Source: Bacteroidales bacterium
GTDB lineage: Bacteria; Bacteroidota; Bacteroidia; Bacteroidales; NBLH01
Assembly (NCBI GenBank): GCA_026988445.1
Contig: JALSLF010000018.1
Coordinates: forward strand, 1 to 5,231
DNA: 5,231 nt
Reading direction: 5' to 3'
The position numbers and the translations under genes were made by a program. Below the pieces are notes generated by a model. It did not search any database, was not told where the DNA came from, and worked only from the letters and a program-made list of their open reading frames with translations. Below, piece after piece: positions 1-5,231 of the stretch (position 1 is the first letter of the stretch; every line of letters begins with the position of its first letter).

Positions 1-2041
1 GAAAACTCCGTTCATAAGCTCTAAAATCGGGAAAATTCAGCATCTGGTCGGCATCTAAAATGCCCACAAGGCTTACATCATCAAAATCCAAACCTTTTGT
101 AACCATTTGCGTACCAATAAGTATATCAATTTGTCCGGTTTCAAATTCTTGAATGAGCCGTTCATGTGCCCTTTTTCCTTGCGTACTGTCTAAATCCATT
201 CGACGAATTTTTGCATGGGGAAGCATAATTGCCAACTCGTCTTCCACTTTCTCCGTACCAAAACCCCTTGTACGTATTGCCGAACTGCCGCAAGCCGCAC
301 ATTCACCGGTATTTGTGTATGAATACCCGCAATAATGGCAAGTTAATTGATTGGTATGCCGATGATAAGTAAGGCTGACATCACAATTTTTACATTTTGG
401 TATTTCACCGCAAGCCGTACATTCAAGATAGGGAGCAAAGCCACGCCGGTTTTGAAACAAAATCACTTTTGTATTTTCTGCCAATGCTTCTTGTATGCTA
501 TCAAGCAACAATGGCGTAAAATGCGATTTCATTTGTTTTTTTCGGCGTGCTTCTTTGGTGTCGGCTATAAAAATTTCGGGTAATAGAATATCTTGATAGC
601 GTGTTTTTAGTTCAACAAAACCAAATTTTCCGTTTTGAGCATTAAAATAACTTTCAATCGAAGGAGTTGCCGTACCCATTAATGTTTTAGCTCCGTGAAT
701 TTGAGCCAAAACCAAAGCCGAATCTCTTGCATGATAACGCGGAGCAGGATGATATTGTTTAAAAGTGTTTTCGTGTTCTTCGTCAATAATAATTAAGCCG
801 AGATTTTCAAAAGGCAAAAAAACAGACGAACGAACACCCAAAATTATTTGATAATTGGGTCTGTTATGCAATTCGGAACGCTTTTGAATATTTTTCCAAA
901 TTTCAACACGCTCCGCATCATTAAATTTTGAATGATAAACCCCGATTTTATCCCCAAAATGTTTTTTTAAACGGATAATAAGTTGTGTACTTAAAGCAAT
1001 TTCAGGCAAAAGATAAAGTACTTGTTTGCCTTGTTTTATAATCTCATTAATCAGATGAATATAAATTTCGGTTTTGCCCGATGAAGTAATACCGTGAAGT
1101 AAGACCGTATTTTTTTCTTTAAATTGCTTTTTTATTTCTCTTAAGGCAGTTGCCTGTGCTTTATTTAAAATTTTTGCATCAATAAGTTCGTTTTTATCAA
1201 CCGCTAAACGTGAGATATTTTTTTTAAACGATTCCAGAATTTCTTTTTTCAGCAATCCATCCAACACCTGATTGCTTGCACCTGTTTGTGCTAATAACTC
1301 TTTTTTCTTGATTTCGGCAATTTGATTTTTTTCGCCATAATTAATCAGTTTTAAAAAATCAAAAAGTAATTGTTTTTGCTTTTTTGCACGCTTTAAATTA
1401 TCCAATTCAATATTTAAAATATCTTCATTCTCAATCCGTTCGTGTAAACGAATATAGCGCTCTTGTTTATTACGGTAGGCTGAAACAATGGTTTCGTCAA
1501 TTTCAATAGCTCCTTTATCATACAATGATTTTATGTAAGCCAGACTGTTTTTTAAAGAAAGAATTTTATTTACTTCACTTATTTTTAATGTTTTCTTTTT
1601 TCTTAAAACATCTAAAAGTAAAGTTTCTTTTTCCGTAAAATTTACTCTTTCTAAATTTTCATCATCTTCAAAAAAATCAAAATTATACCTGATACCTGTT
1701 TGACTTTCCAGTTTTAATCCCGAAGGAAGTGCCGCACGATAAACTTCACCCAAACTACACAAATAATAATCGGCAATCCACTTCCAAAACTTTAACTGCC
1801 GGTCATTTATTAATGGTACATCATCAAGTATCGAGAGTAAATCTTTGGTTTCATAATCCGTAGGCTTATTTTCGTGTACCCTGTAAATAATACCCGAGTA
1901 AACCTTCCTTTTTCCAAATTGTACTACAGCCCTTTTACCAACAGTACAAAACTCTGCCAAATCTTCGGGCACATGATAAGTAAATACCTGATTTAAAGGA
2001 ACAGGTAATATCAAGTCGGCATATAAGTCGGTTTCAGGCAT
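1..2041 (-). CDS. priA: Primosomal protein N' (replication restart helicase PriA), 3' end cut off by the window
   Basis: PriA is a 3'-to-5' superfamily 2 DNA helicase that recognises stalled or collapsed forks and reloads the replicative helicase. The frame is open for 680 codons with no stop. Residues about 1-105 resemble the PriA N-terminal DNA-binding domain (ADLILPVPLNQVFTYHVP near the start). Helicase motifs follow in order: Walker A GITSSGKTE from 317, LPEIALSTQ at 345-353, DEEH at 420-423, GTATPS at 456-461, QNRRGF at 530-535, and GTQMVTKGLDF at 643-653 followed by ILDAD at 661-665. Eight cysteines in pairs (541/544, 550/553, 568/571, 581/584) form the PriA-specific double zinc site between the helicase motifs. 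The ATG at 2041 is preferred because an in-frame TAA lies just upstream (2051-2053). Family members are usually around 800 residues in this phylum (from memory), so motif VI and the C-terminal domain are off the left edge. It starts 18 bp after pfkA and is probably co-transcribed with it. Confidence 0.97.
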   Translation of the reverse strand, partial: MPETDLYADLILPVPLNQVFTYHVPEDLAEFCTVGKRAVVQFGKRKVYSGIIYRVHENKPTDYETKDLLSILDDVPLINDRQLKFWKWIADYYLCSLGEVYRAALPSGLKLESQTGIRYNFDFFEDDENLERVNFTEKETLLLDVLRKKKTLKISEVNKILSLKNSLAYIKSLYDKGAIEIDETIVSAYRNKQERYIRLHERIENEDILNIELDNLKRAKKQKQLLFDFLKLINYGEKNQIAEIKKKELLAQTGASNQVLDGLLKKEILESFKKNISRLAVDKNELIDAKILNKAQATALREIKKQFKEKNTVLLHGITSSGKTEIYIHLINEIIKQGKQVLYLLPEIALSTQLIIRLKKHFGDKIGVYHSKFNDAERVEIWKNIQKRSELHNRPNYQIILGVRSSVFLPFENLGLIIIDEEHENTFKQYHPAPRYHARDSALVLAQIHGAKTLMGTATPSIESYFNAQNGKFGFVELKTRYQDILLPEIFIADTKEARRKKQMKSHFTPLLLDSIQEALAENTKVILFQNRRGFAPYLECTACGEIPKCKNCDVSLTYHRHTNQLTCHYCGYSYTNTGECAACGSSAIRTRGFGTEKVEDELAIMLPHAKIRRMDLDSTQGKRAHERLIQEFETGQIDILIGTQMVTKGLDFDDVSLVGILDADQMLNFPDFRAYERSF

Positions 2042-2059
2042 ATAGTACAATTACCCTGT

Positions 2060-3040
2060 CTAAATCATTAATATATCAGCTACTTCCAGCAATTCTTTAT
2101 TAATGTTTCTATGTCCTTTAATGGTTTTATTAAACGGCACATGAACCACCTCATGATTGCTATACCCAACCATAATACTACGCTGATTGTCTAAAATAGC
2201 TTCAACGGCAGCTACCCCTAACCTACTGGCAAGGTATCGGTCAAAAGCCGTAGGCGAACCTCCTCTTTGCATATGTCCTAATACATTAACACGAATGCCT
2301 AAATCATCATAATCGCCGTTGAGTTGATTTACTACTTCTTGCGCACCGCCAATTTTATTGCCTTCGGCAACTAAAATAATATTCGATGATTTATCCGCAG
2401 CTTTAGCAGCATCCAAAAACTTACGTAAATGATCAATCTGACCTTCCAATTCAGGAATTAAAATAGCTTCTGCTCCGGTTGCTATTCCGGCATGAAGTGC
2501 TATAAAACCGGCATCACGCCCCATTACTTCAATAAAAAATGTACGGTCATGCGAGCTGGCTGTATCCTTAATTTTATCAATCGCCTCAACCACAGTATTT
2601 AGTGCAGTATCAAAGCCAATGGTAAAATCAGTTCCAAACATATCATTGTCAATTGTACCCGGTATTCCTACAAACGGAATATCATACTCTTGCGAAAAAA
2701 TTCCCGCACCTCTAAAAGTACCGTCTCCACCAATCACTACAACCGCATCTATATTGTTTTTTTGTAAATTTTCAAATGCTTTTGCTCTTCCTTCTTCTGT
2801 TTTAAAATCCATGCTTCGGGCACTTCTCAAAATAGTTCCGCCGCGATGAATTATATTTCGCATATCTTTGGACTCTAATTTGAACAATTCGCCTTTTATC
2901 ATGCCTTCATAACCATGTTCTATACCAATCACTTCCAATTTATGATAAATGGCTGCCCTTACTACTGCACGCACCGCTGCATTCATTCCCGGTGCATCTC
3001 CTCCAGATGTTAAAACTGCTATTTTCCTAATTTTTGCCAT
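2060..3040 (-). CDS. pfkA: ATP-dependent 6-phosphofructokinase
   Basis: This cytoplasmic glycolytic enzyme phosphorylates fructose 6-phosphate to fructose 1,6-bisphosphate with ATP. At 326 residues it has the normal length of the short bacterial PfkA group and aligns end to end with the E. coli enzyme by eye. Visible motifs are TSGGDAPGMN at 11-20 and GGDGT at 104-108. In PGTIDND at 127-133, Asp131 is equivalent to the E. coli catalytic base Asp127. MGR at 173-175 and LGHMQRGGSP at 254-263 are sugar-phosphate-binding segments. Gly107 and Gly128 occupy the two donor-selecting positions (E. coli 104 and 124), and glycine at both is the ATP signature. Likely effector-site residues are kept (Arg24, Arg28, Glu191, Lys217), with Lys158 where E. 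coli has Arg154, so allosteric control is plausible but unproven. The ATG is preceded by an A-rich leader without a Shine-Dalgarno site. A terminator upstream separates it from the neighbouring phosphofructokinase, so it probably has its own promoter. priA follows after 18 bp. Confidence 0.97.
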   Translation of the reverse strand: MAKIRKIAVLTSGGDAPGMNAAVRAVVRAAIYHKLEVIGIEHGYEGMIKGELFKLESKDMRNIIHRGGTILRSARSMDFKTEEGRAKAFENLQKNNIDAVVVIGGDGTFRGAGIFSQEYDIPFVGIPGTIDNDMFGTDFTIGFDTALNTVVEAIDKIKDTASSHDRTFFIEVMGRDAGFIALHAGIATGAEAILIPELEGQIDHLRKFLDAAKAADKSSNIILVAEGNKIGGAQEVVNQLNGDYDDLGIRVNVLGHMQRGGSPTAFDRYLASRLGVAAVEAILDNQRSIMVGYSNHEVVHVPFNKTIKGHRNINKELLEVADILMI

Positions 3041-3105
3041 ATTTATTTTTGTTTGATAAATAAAATTATTGACTAACCGGCGAAACTACACAAAAAAGCA
3101 TAGTT

Positions 3106-3168
3106 TGAAAAGTATAATTATAGAACTTAATAAAAATTTAATATACAAATAAGGTTTTATACTTTTCA
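3106..3168. repeat. Perfect 12-bp inverted repeat in the pfkA upstream region
   Basis: TGAAAAGTATAA at 3106-3117 is repeated as its exact reverse complement TTATACTTTTCA at 3157-3168, with a 39-bp AT-rich spacer. The half-sites are 51 bp apart, and the proximal one ends 66 bp upstream of the pfkA ATG, between the upstream terminator and the gene. This could be a pair of operator sites for a regulator, a long-loop structure in the 5' leader, or chance in AT-rich DNA. An 8-bp piece of the half-site (ATACTTTT on the minus strand) also occurs at 4478-4485, 36 bp upstream of the other phosphofructokinase start. I found no clean TAnnTTTG promoter element here. The repeat is directly visible; its function is only inferred. 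Confidence 0.45.
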
Positions 3169-3175
3169 CAAGCAA

Positions 3176-3215
3176 TAAAAAACTGCATTACAACAAAAAA
3201 AACAGGTAATGCAGT
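3176..3215 (-). terminator. Intrinsic terminator after the PPi-type phosphofructokinase gene
   Basis: Read on the minus strand, a perfect 10-bp stem (ACTGCATTAC at 3215-3206 pairing with GTAATGCAGT at 3191-3182) closes a 14-nt U-rich loop and runs straight into a run of six Ts (3181-3176). The stem begins about 20 nt after the TAA of the upstream gene. This is a textbook Rho-independent terminator. It implies that pfkA is not simply read through from the gene before it. Confidence 0.88.
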
Positions 3216-3236
3216 AAAAATAAAGTAAAAAAACAA

Positions 3237-4442
3237 TTATAATTCACTCGTCATGATAAACAACGGACTCATTTCAAAACTCTTATAATAAGGTCTCAAA
3301 CGGTCGGTATTGTAAAATTTATTAATGTTTACCAATTTTTTAGTACTGGTAACCACATCGATAGGCACATTATCATAACGTCCGTTTTTTAATACAACCA
3401 ATCTTCCGTGAATATTTTTCATAATTAAATCCAAAGCAAGGTTTCCGTATGCCATGGGCACAATAGAGTCAATGGCATCCGGATCGCCGCCGCGAACCAA
3501 GTAACCCAATTTTTGATTAATTATATTAACCGGACGTCCATTATTAAATTTTGCCGATAAATTTTTAATATTTGATGAAACAATATCGCCAATCCCACCT
3601 AATTTTGCATGTCCGAACATATCTTTTTCCTGATTTTCAAACACCATCTCTCCACCACTGTACATAGCACCTTCCGAAATTAGCACCACCGAATATTTAC
3701 TCGGATTTTTATGTCTATCCTGAACCAATAGTTCAGTTAAGCGTTCCACATCAAATTTGTATTCAGGTATCACACAGCGGTTTGCAGCACCTGCCATTGT
3801 GGGCAACATAGCCGTAAAACCGGCATATCTGCCAAATACTTCCAATACTAAAATCCGTTCATGAGAGCCTGCCGATGTACGCAAAGTATTGGTCATATTA
3901 ATGGTTCGTGTAACACAAGTACTAAAACCAATACAATAATCAGTTCCCGGCACGTCATTATCCATTGTTTTCGGTATAGCAACCACTTTAACACCTTCCT
4001 GATACAAACGCACCCCATAACTTAAAGTATCATCACCGCCAATCGGGATTAAATAGTCAACACCCAAAAACTCTAAATTTTTAATTACTTCAGGAGTTAA
4101 ATCATTAATATCGTCCGTATAAGTATCTTTATATTGTTCCGGCACATTCGCTTTGGGCATATGGCTGGGTCGTGTTCTTGAACTATGTAAAAAAGTTCCC
4201 CCTGTACGTCCTGCACGGTTTACTATTTCTTCTGTCAATTCAATATAACAAGCGCTATTGTCCGCTTTTTTATCTCTTTTCATTTCAACAATTCCCGCCC
4301 ATCCGCGGCGCAAGCCAATTACCTTATAATTCTCTCTAATTGCACGAATGGTAATTGCACGTATCGCCGGATTTAGTCCCGGAACATCACCACCGCCTGT
4401 TAAAATCGCAATAACTCCTTTTGTTTTGTTTACATTTGCCAT
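3237..4442 (-). CDS. pfp: 6-phosphofructokinase with pyrophosphate-type active site (diphosphate--fructose-6-phosphate 1-phosphotransferase)
   Basis: This 401-residue protein belongs to the phosphofructokinase superfamily and is a distant paralogue of the neighbouring PfkA. Motifs are TGGGDVPGLN at 15-24, GGDDT at 135-139, PKTMDND at 157-163 with catalytic Asp161, EVFGR at 201-205, and GYLVRGGDPDAID at 313-325. The second Asp of GGDD (138) and Lys158 sit at the two positions that are glycine in ATP enzymes. Asp plus Lys is the established PPi-dependent signature, so a reversible reaction using PPi instead of ATP is predicted. Polyphosphate use, or residual ATP use, cannot be excluded. It is longer than PfkA, with an insert around 53-65, another around 91-115, and a C-terminal extension. 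The length is close to the roughly 400-residue PPi enzymes such as that of Thermotoga (from memory). I chose the ATG at 4442. An in-frame TTG at 4472 would add ten residues (MQIFTKRIII), but the ATG places the glycine-rich motif as in PfkA. An intrinsic terminator follows the stop. Automated annotation may label it simply 6-phosphofructokinase. Confidence 0.93.
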   Translation of the reverse strand: MANVNKTKGVIAILTGGGDVPGLNPAIRAITIRAIRENYKVIGLRRGWAGIVEMKRDKKADNSACYIELTEEIVNRAGRTGGTFLHSSRTRPSHMPKANVPEQYKDTYTDDINDLTPEVIKNLEFLGVDYLIPIGGDDTLSYGVRLYQEGVKVVAIPKTMDNDVPGTDYCIGFSTCVTRTINMTNTLRTSAGSHERILVLEVFGRYAGFTAMLPTMAGAANRCVIPEYKFDVERLTELLVQDRHKNPSKYSVVLISEGAMYSGGEMVFENQEKDMFGHAKLGGIGDIVSSNIKNLSAKFNNGRPVNIINQKLGYLVRGGDPDAIDSIVPMAYGNLALDLIMKNIHGRLVVLKNGRYDNVPIDVVTSTKKLVNINKFYNTDRLRPYYKSFEMSPLFIMTSEL

Positions 4443-4503
4443 AATTATTATTCTTTTTGTGAAAATTTGCAACTTGTAAAAGTATTCAGAAATAAAATAA
4501 ATC

Positions 4504-4511
4504 CAAAAATA
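4504..4511 (-). promoter_or_regulatory. Possible Bacteroidetes-type -7 promoter element upstream of the PPi-type phosphofructokinase gene
   Basis: The minus strand reads TATTTTTG, an exact match to the Bacteroidetes -7 consensus TAnnTTTG, 62 bp upstream of the ATG at 4442. The -33 position (about 19-21 bp further upstream) has no TTTG or TTG. The support is therefore one short element in AT-rich DNA at a sensible distance from a gene that needs a promoter after the upstream terminator and repeat block. Confidence 0.3.
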
Positions 4512-4541
4512 TTTCTAAAATTTATTTTCCTGTTTTATTTT

Positions 4542-4686
4542 GGGCGGCTACGGGCTTTTCGTTCCAAGTCCTCGTGCGCAATGCTGCAAAACTAATTTGC
4601 CAAAAGGAGCTTCCGCCGGTCGCTCTTTTGCCAAAAGTTTTGCAAAGCATTGCGTCCTGTGGGCTTTCCACTGCAATCCCTGCCGC
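4542..4686. repeat. Composite intergenic hairpin repeat (long imperfect palindrome between direct repeats)
   Basis: The centre is an imperfect hairpin. The arm at 4577-4610 pairs with 4622-4654 through about 30 base pairs, broken by an AA bulge on each side, one C-C mismatch and one bulged G, around an 11-nt loop. The hairpin is flanked by two similar 20-bp direct repeats, 4552-4571 and 4661-4680, identical at 14 of 20 positions and both beginning GGGCTTT. The outer ends GCGGC (4544-4548) and GCCGC (4682-4686) can also pair. The plan of conserved flanks with a GGGCTTTYC box and a CAATCCCT box around a variable hairpin matches a dispersed intergenic repeat I remember from Bacteroidetes genomes. 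I cannot check that here. It is richer in G and C than its surroundings. No transposase is present, so any mobility would need help from elsewhere. Confidence 0.7.
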
Positions 4687-4713
4687 AGCACACATCAACA
4701 CCCTTGCAACACT

Positions 4714-4851
4714 AAACCTGTCAGTGTGCGTCAGCACCTGACAGTGTTTGGTGTTTCCATGTAAAACCTGTCACAGCGTGCAAAGCACCTGACAGTGTTT
4801 AATACTTTCATGCAAAACCTTTCAGTGTGCACTGGCGCCCTGCAAAGTTTT
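4714..4851. repeat. Three tandem copies of a 50/51-bp palindromic unit
   Basis: Copies lie at 4714-4749, 4764-4800 and 4815-4851, with starts 50 and 51 bp apart. The two 14-bp spacers share TTYCATG. Copy 1 folds as AAAC, CTGTCAG, bulged T, GTGC, loop GTCA, GCAC, CTGACAG, bulged T, GTTT, giving about 15 base pairs. Copy 2 keeps the ends and the GTGC/GCAC top but has an internal bulge. Copy 3 has diverged most, yet it still pairs: CTTT faces AAAG where copies 1 and 2 have CTGT facing ACAG. The fold therefore seems to be kept while the sequence changes. This is a REP-like palindromic array in noncoding DNA. Confidence 0.75.
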
Positions 4852-4923
4852 AAACGCTACCGGAAAATACGAGCACAACTTTTTAAGCTGTAATTAAAAA
4901 AATACAATTATTTTAAAGGAAAA

Positions 4924-4956
4924 GACATTGACAGGAGCTTCGCACACTGTCAAGTC
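4924..4956. repeat. Hairpin sharing the TGACAG/CTGTCA core
   Basis: TTGACAG at 4928-4934 pairs with CTGTCAA at 4947-4953. Skipping a bulged A at 4927, the stem extends by GAC/GTC to ten pairs around a 12-nt loop. It uses the same core as the tandem units at 4714-4851 but lacks their AAAC and GTTT ends. Neither strand has an adjacent T run, so it is not a convincing terminator. Confidence 0.5.
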
Positions 4957-4959
4957 ATG

Positions 4960-5001
4960 AAACCTACGTCTGTCAGTGTGCCTAAACACTTGACCGAGTT
5001 T
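4960..5001. repeat. Degenerate fourth copy of the palindromic unit
   Basis: This segment begins AAACCT and ends GTTT like the tandem units and contains CTGTCAGTGTGC, identical to the left arm of copy 1. GTCAGTGT (4972-4979) pairs with ACACTTGAC (4986-4994) apart from one bulged T. The outer AAAC and GTTT can also pair. It lies about 110 bp to the right of the three-copy array and looks like a decayed member of the same family. Confidence 0.5.
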
Positions 5002-5003
5002 AT

Positions 5004-5039
5004 AAAAAATCCCTGACAGGGGTTTACCATGTCAGGGAT
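5004..5039 (-). terminator. Intrinsic terminator for the right-edge gene
   Basis: On the minus strand a perfect 10-bp stem (ATCCCTGACA at 5039-5030 with TGTCAGGGAT at 5018-5009) and an 11-nt loop are followed directly by five Ts (5008-5004). The plus strand has As rather than Ts after the stem, so the direction is minus. It starts about 65 nt after the stop at 5104-5106, which fits a gene entering from the right. The stem contains the CTGACA/TGTCAG core found in the neighbouring repeats. Confidence 0.8.
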
Positions 5040-5103
5040 AAAAATGCGTAAACTCAACTCTTTTAGAAGTACAACTTCAAGTCGCACTCCCACTAAAAAT
5101 ACA

Positions 5104-5231
5104 TTACTTAAAATAGTTCAAAACCTCACTGTTTTCAACTTTATCCGAAGATTTTGTATTCATCTTCACTTCTATAATTTTTGTTTTTTGCAATTGCCCG
5201 TTCAACAAGTACAAAAAAGAACCGGTAATTA
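5104..5231 (-). CDS. C-terminal end of an unidentified protein (partial, runs off the right edge)
   Basis: One minus-strand frame is open from the window edge for 41 codons and stops with TAA at 5104-5106. The peptide begins ITGSFLYLLNGQLQKTK and ends VENSEVLNYFK, with a short hydrophobic start and a charged tail. I do not recognise it. Support comes mainly from context: same strand as all other genes and a minus-strand terminator about 65 nt later. Another minus frame also stays open for 29 codons, and the plus strand has an open frame from ATG 5044 to the edge, exactly antisense to this one. The frame choice is therefore provisional. All leucines here use TTG, while priA uses TTA freely, which mildly weakens the call. 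Confidence 0.4.
   Translation of the reverse strand, partial: ITGSFLYLLNGQLQKTKIIEVKMNTKSSDKVENSEVLNYFK

Larger units (their letters stand above)
4443..5103. other. Repeat-rich intergenic region of about 660 bp without a supported gene
   Basis: Between the start of the PPi-type phosphofructokinase and the stop of the right-edge gene I find no convincing coding sequence. The stretch 4443-4541 is AT-rich leader and probable promoter. Positions 4542-4686 are a GC-richer composite hairpin element, 4714-4851 a tandem palindromic array, 4924-5001 two more hairpins, and 5004-5039 a terminator. I see nothing specific in 4852-4923. Open frames of about 70 codons exist on both strands across the hairpin element (4522-4764). 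They are mirror images of the palindrome, give low-complexity Cys/Ala/Arg-rich peptides, and match nothing I recognise. Confidence 0.7.

Noticed and set aside
317..423. Gly-to-Ser change in the PriA Walker A (TSSGKT instead of TGSGKT) as a sign of inactivation
   Set aside because: The residue numbers here are protein positions. The catalytic GKT and DEEH are intact, and I recall the TSSGKT form as normal for Bacteroidetes PriA.
153..583. Short plus-strand frames at 153-335 and 347-583
   Set aside because: They are antisense to the strongly supported priA zinc-binding and helicase region.
2619..2849. Plus-strand frame of 76 codons
   Set aside because: It is antisense to the conserved core of pfkA.
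3041..3180. A defined promoter for pfkA
   Set aside because: One is expected after the terminator, but no exact TAnnTTTG with a properly spaced TTG upstream was found. Near matches such as TAGTTTCG and TACTTTTC each have a mismatch and no good -33 partner.
4542..4686. Integron attC-like recombination site
   Set aside because: It is a long imperfect hairpin with conserved ends, but the RYYYAAC and GTTRRRY core sites are not visible and no integrase or cassette lies nearby.
4522..4764. Open frames of 71 and 74 codons on opposite strands across the hairpin element
   Set aside because: They lie in palindromic noncoding DNA, mirror each other, give compositionally odd peptides, and have no supporting context.
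4714..4851. Three near-regular repeats as a small CRISPR array
   Set aside because: The 14-bp spacers are too short and resemble each other, the repeats diverge strongly, each whole unit is a palindrome, and no cas gene is present.

Overview
The window reads as AT-rich chromosomal DNA of a Bacteroidota (Bacteroidetes) member. This assignment is inferred from three things: genes without clear Shine-Dalgarno sites and with A-rich leaders, a PriA with the GITSSGKTE-type Walker A, and an intergenic hairpin repeat of a kind I recall from that phylum. Every gene I can support lies on the minus strand, so transcription runs from right to left.

Layout from right to left (direction of transcription). 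At the right edge is the probable 3' end of an unidentified gene (stop at 5104-5106), followed by a clear intrinsic terminator (5004-5039). Positions 4542-5001 hold a block of palindromic repeats: a 145-bp composite hairpin element, three tandem copies of a 50/51-bp palindromic unit, and two more hairpins built on the same TGTCA/TGACA core. Next come a 401-residue phosphofructokinase with pyrophosphate-type active-site residues (3237-4442) and its own intrinsic terminator (3176-3215). An AT-rich intergenic stretch with a perfect 12-bp inverted repeat leads into a classical 326-residue ATP-type PfkA (2060-3040). Only 18 bp after PfkA comes priA, the primosomal replication-restart helicase. It is cut by the left edge after 680 codons and lacks its C-terminal part.

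The two phosphofructokinases catalyse the same glycolytic step, fructose 6-phosphate to fructose 1,6-bisphosphate. Their donor-selecting residues point to different phosphoryl donors: Gly/Gly (ATP) in PfkA and Asp/Lys (PPi) in the larger protein. Side by side they would give the cell an ATP-driven, largely one-way route and a reversible PPi-driven route. The terminator between them suggests separate transcription. priA probably shares the pfkA transcript, with no obvious functional link.

I see no mobile-element gene, CRISPR array, RNA gene or defence system. The least ordinary part of the window is the repeat block at 4542-5039. The genes themselves are housekeeping genes.
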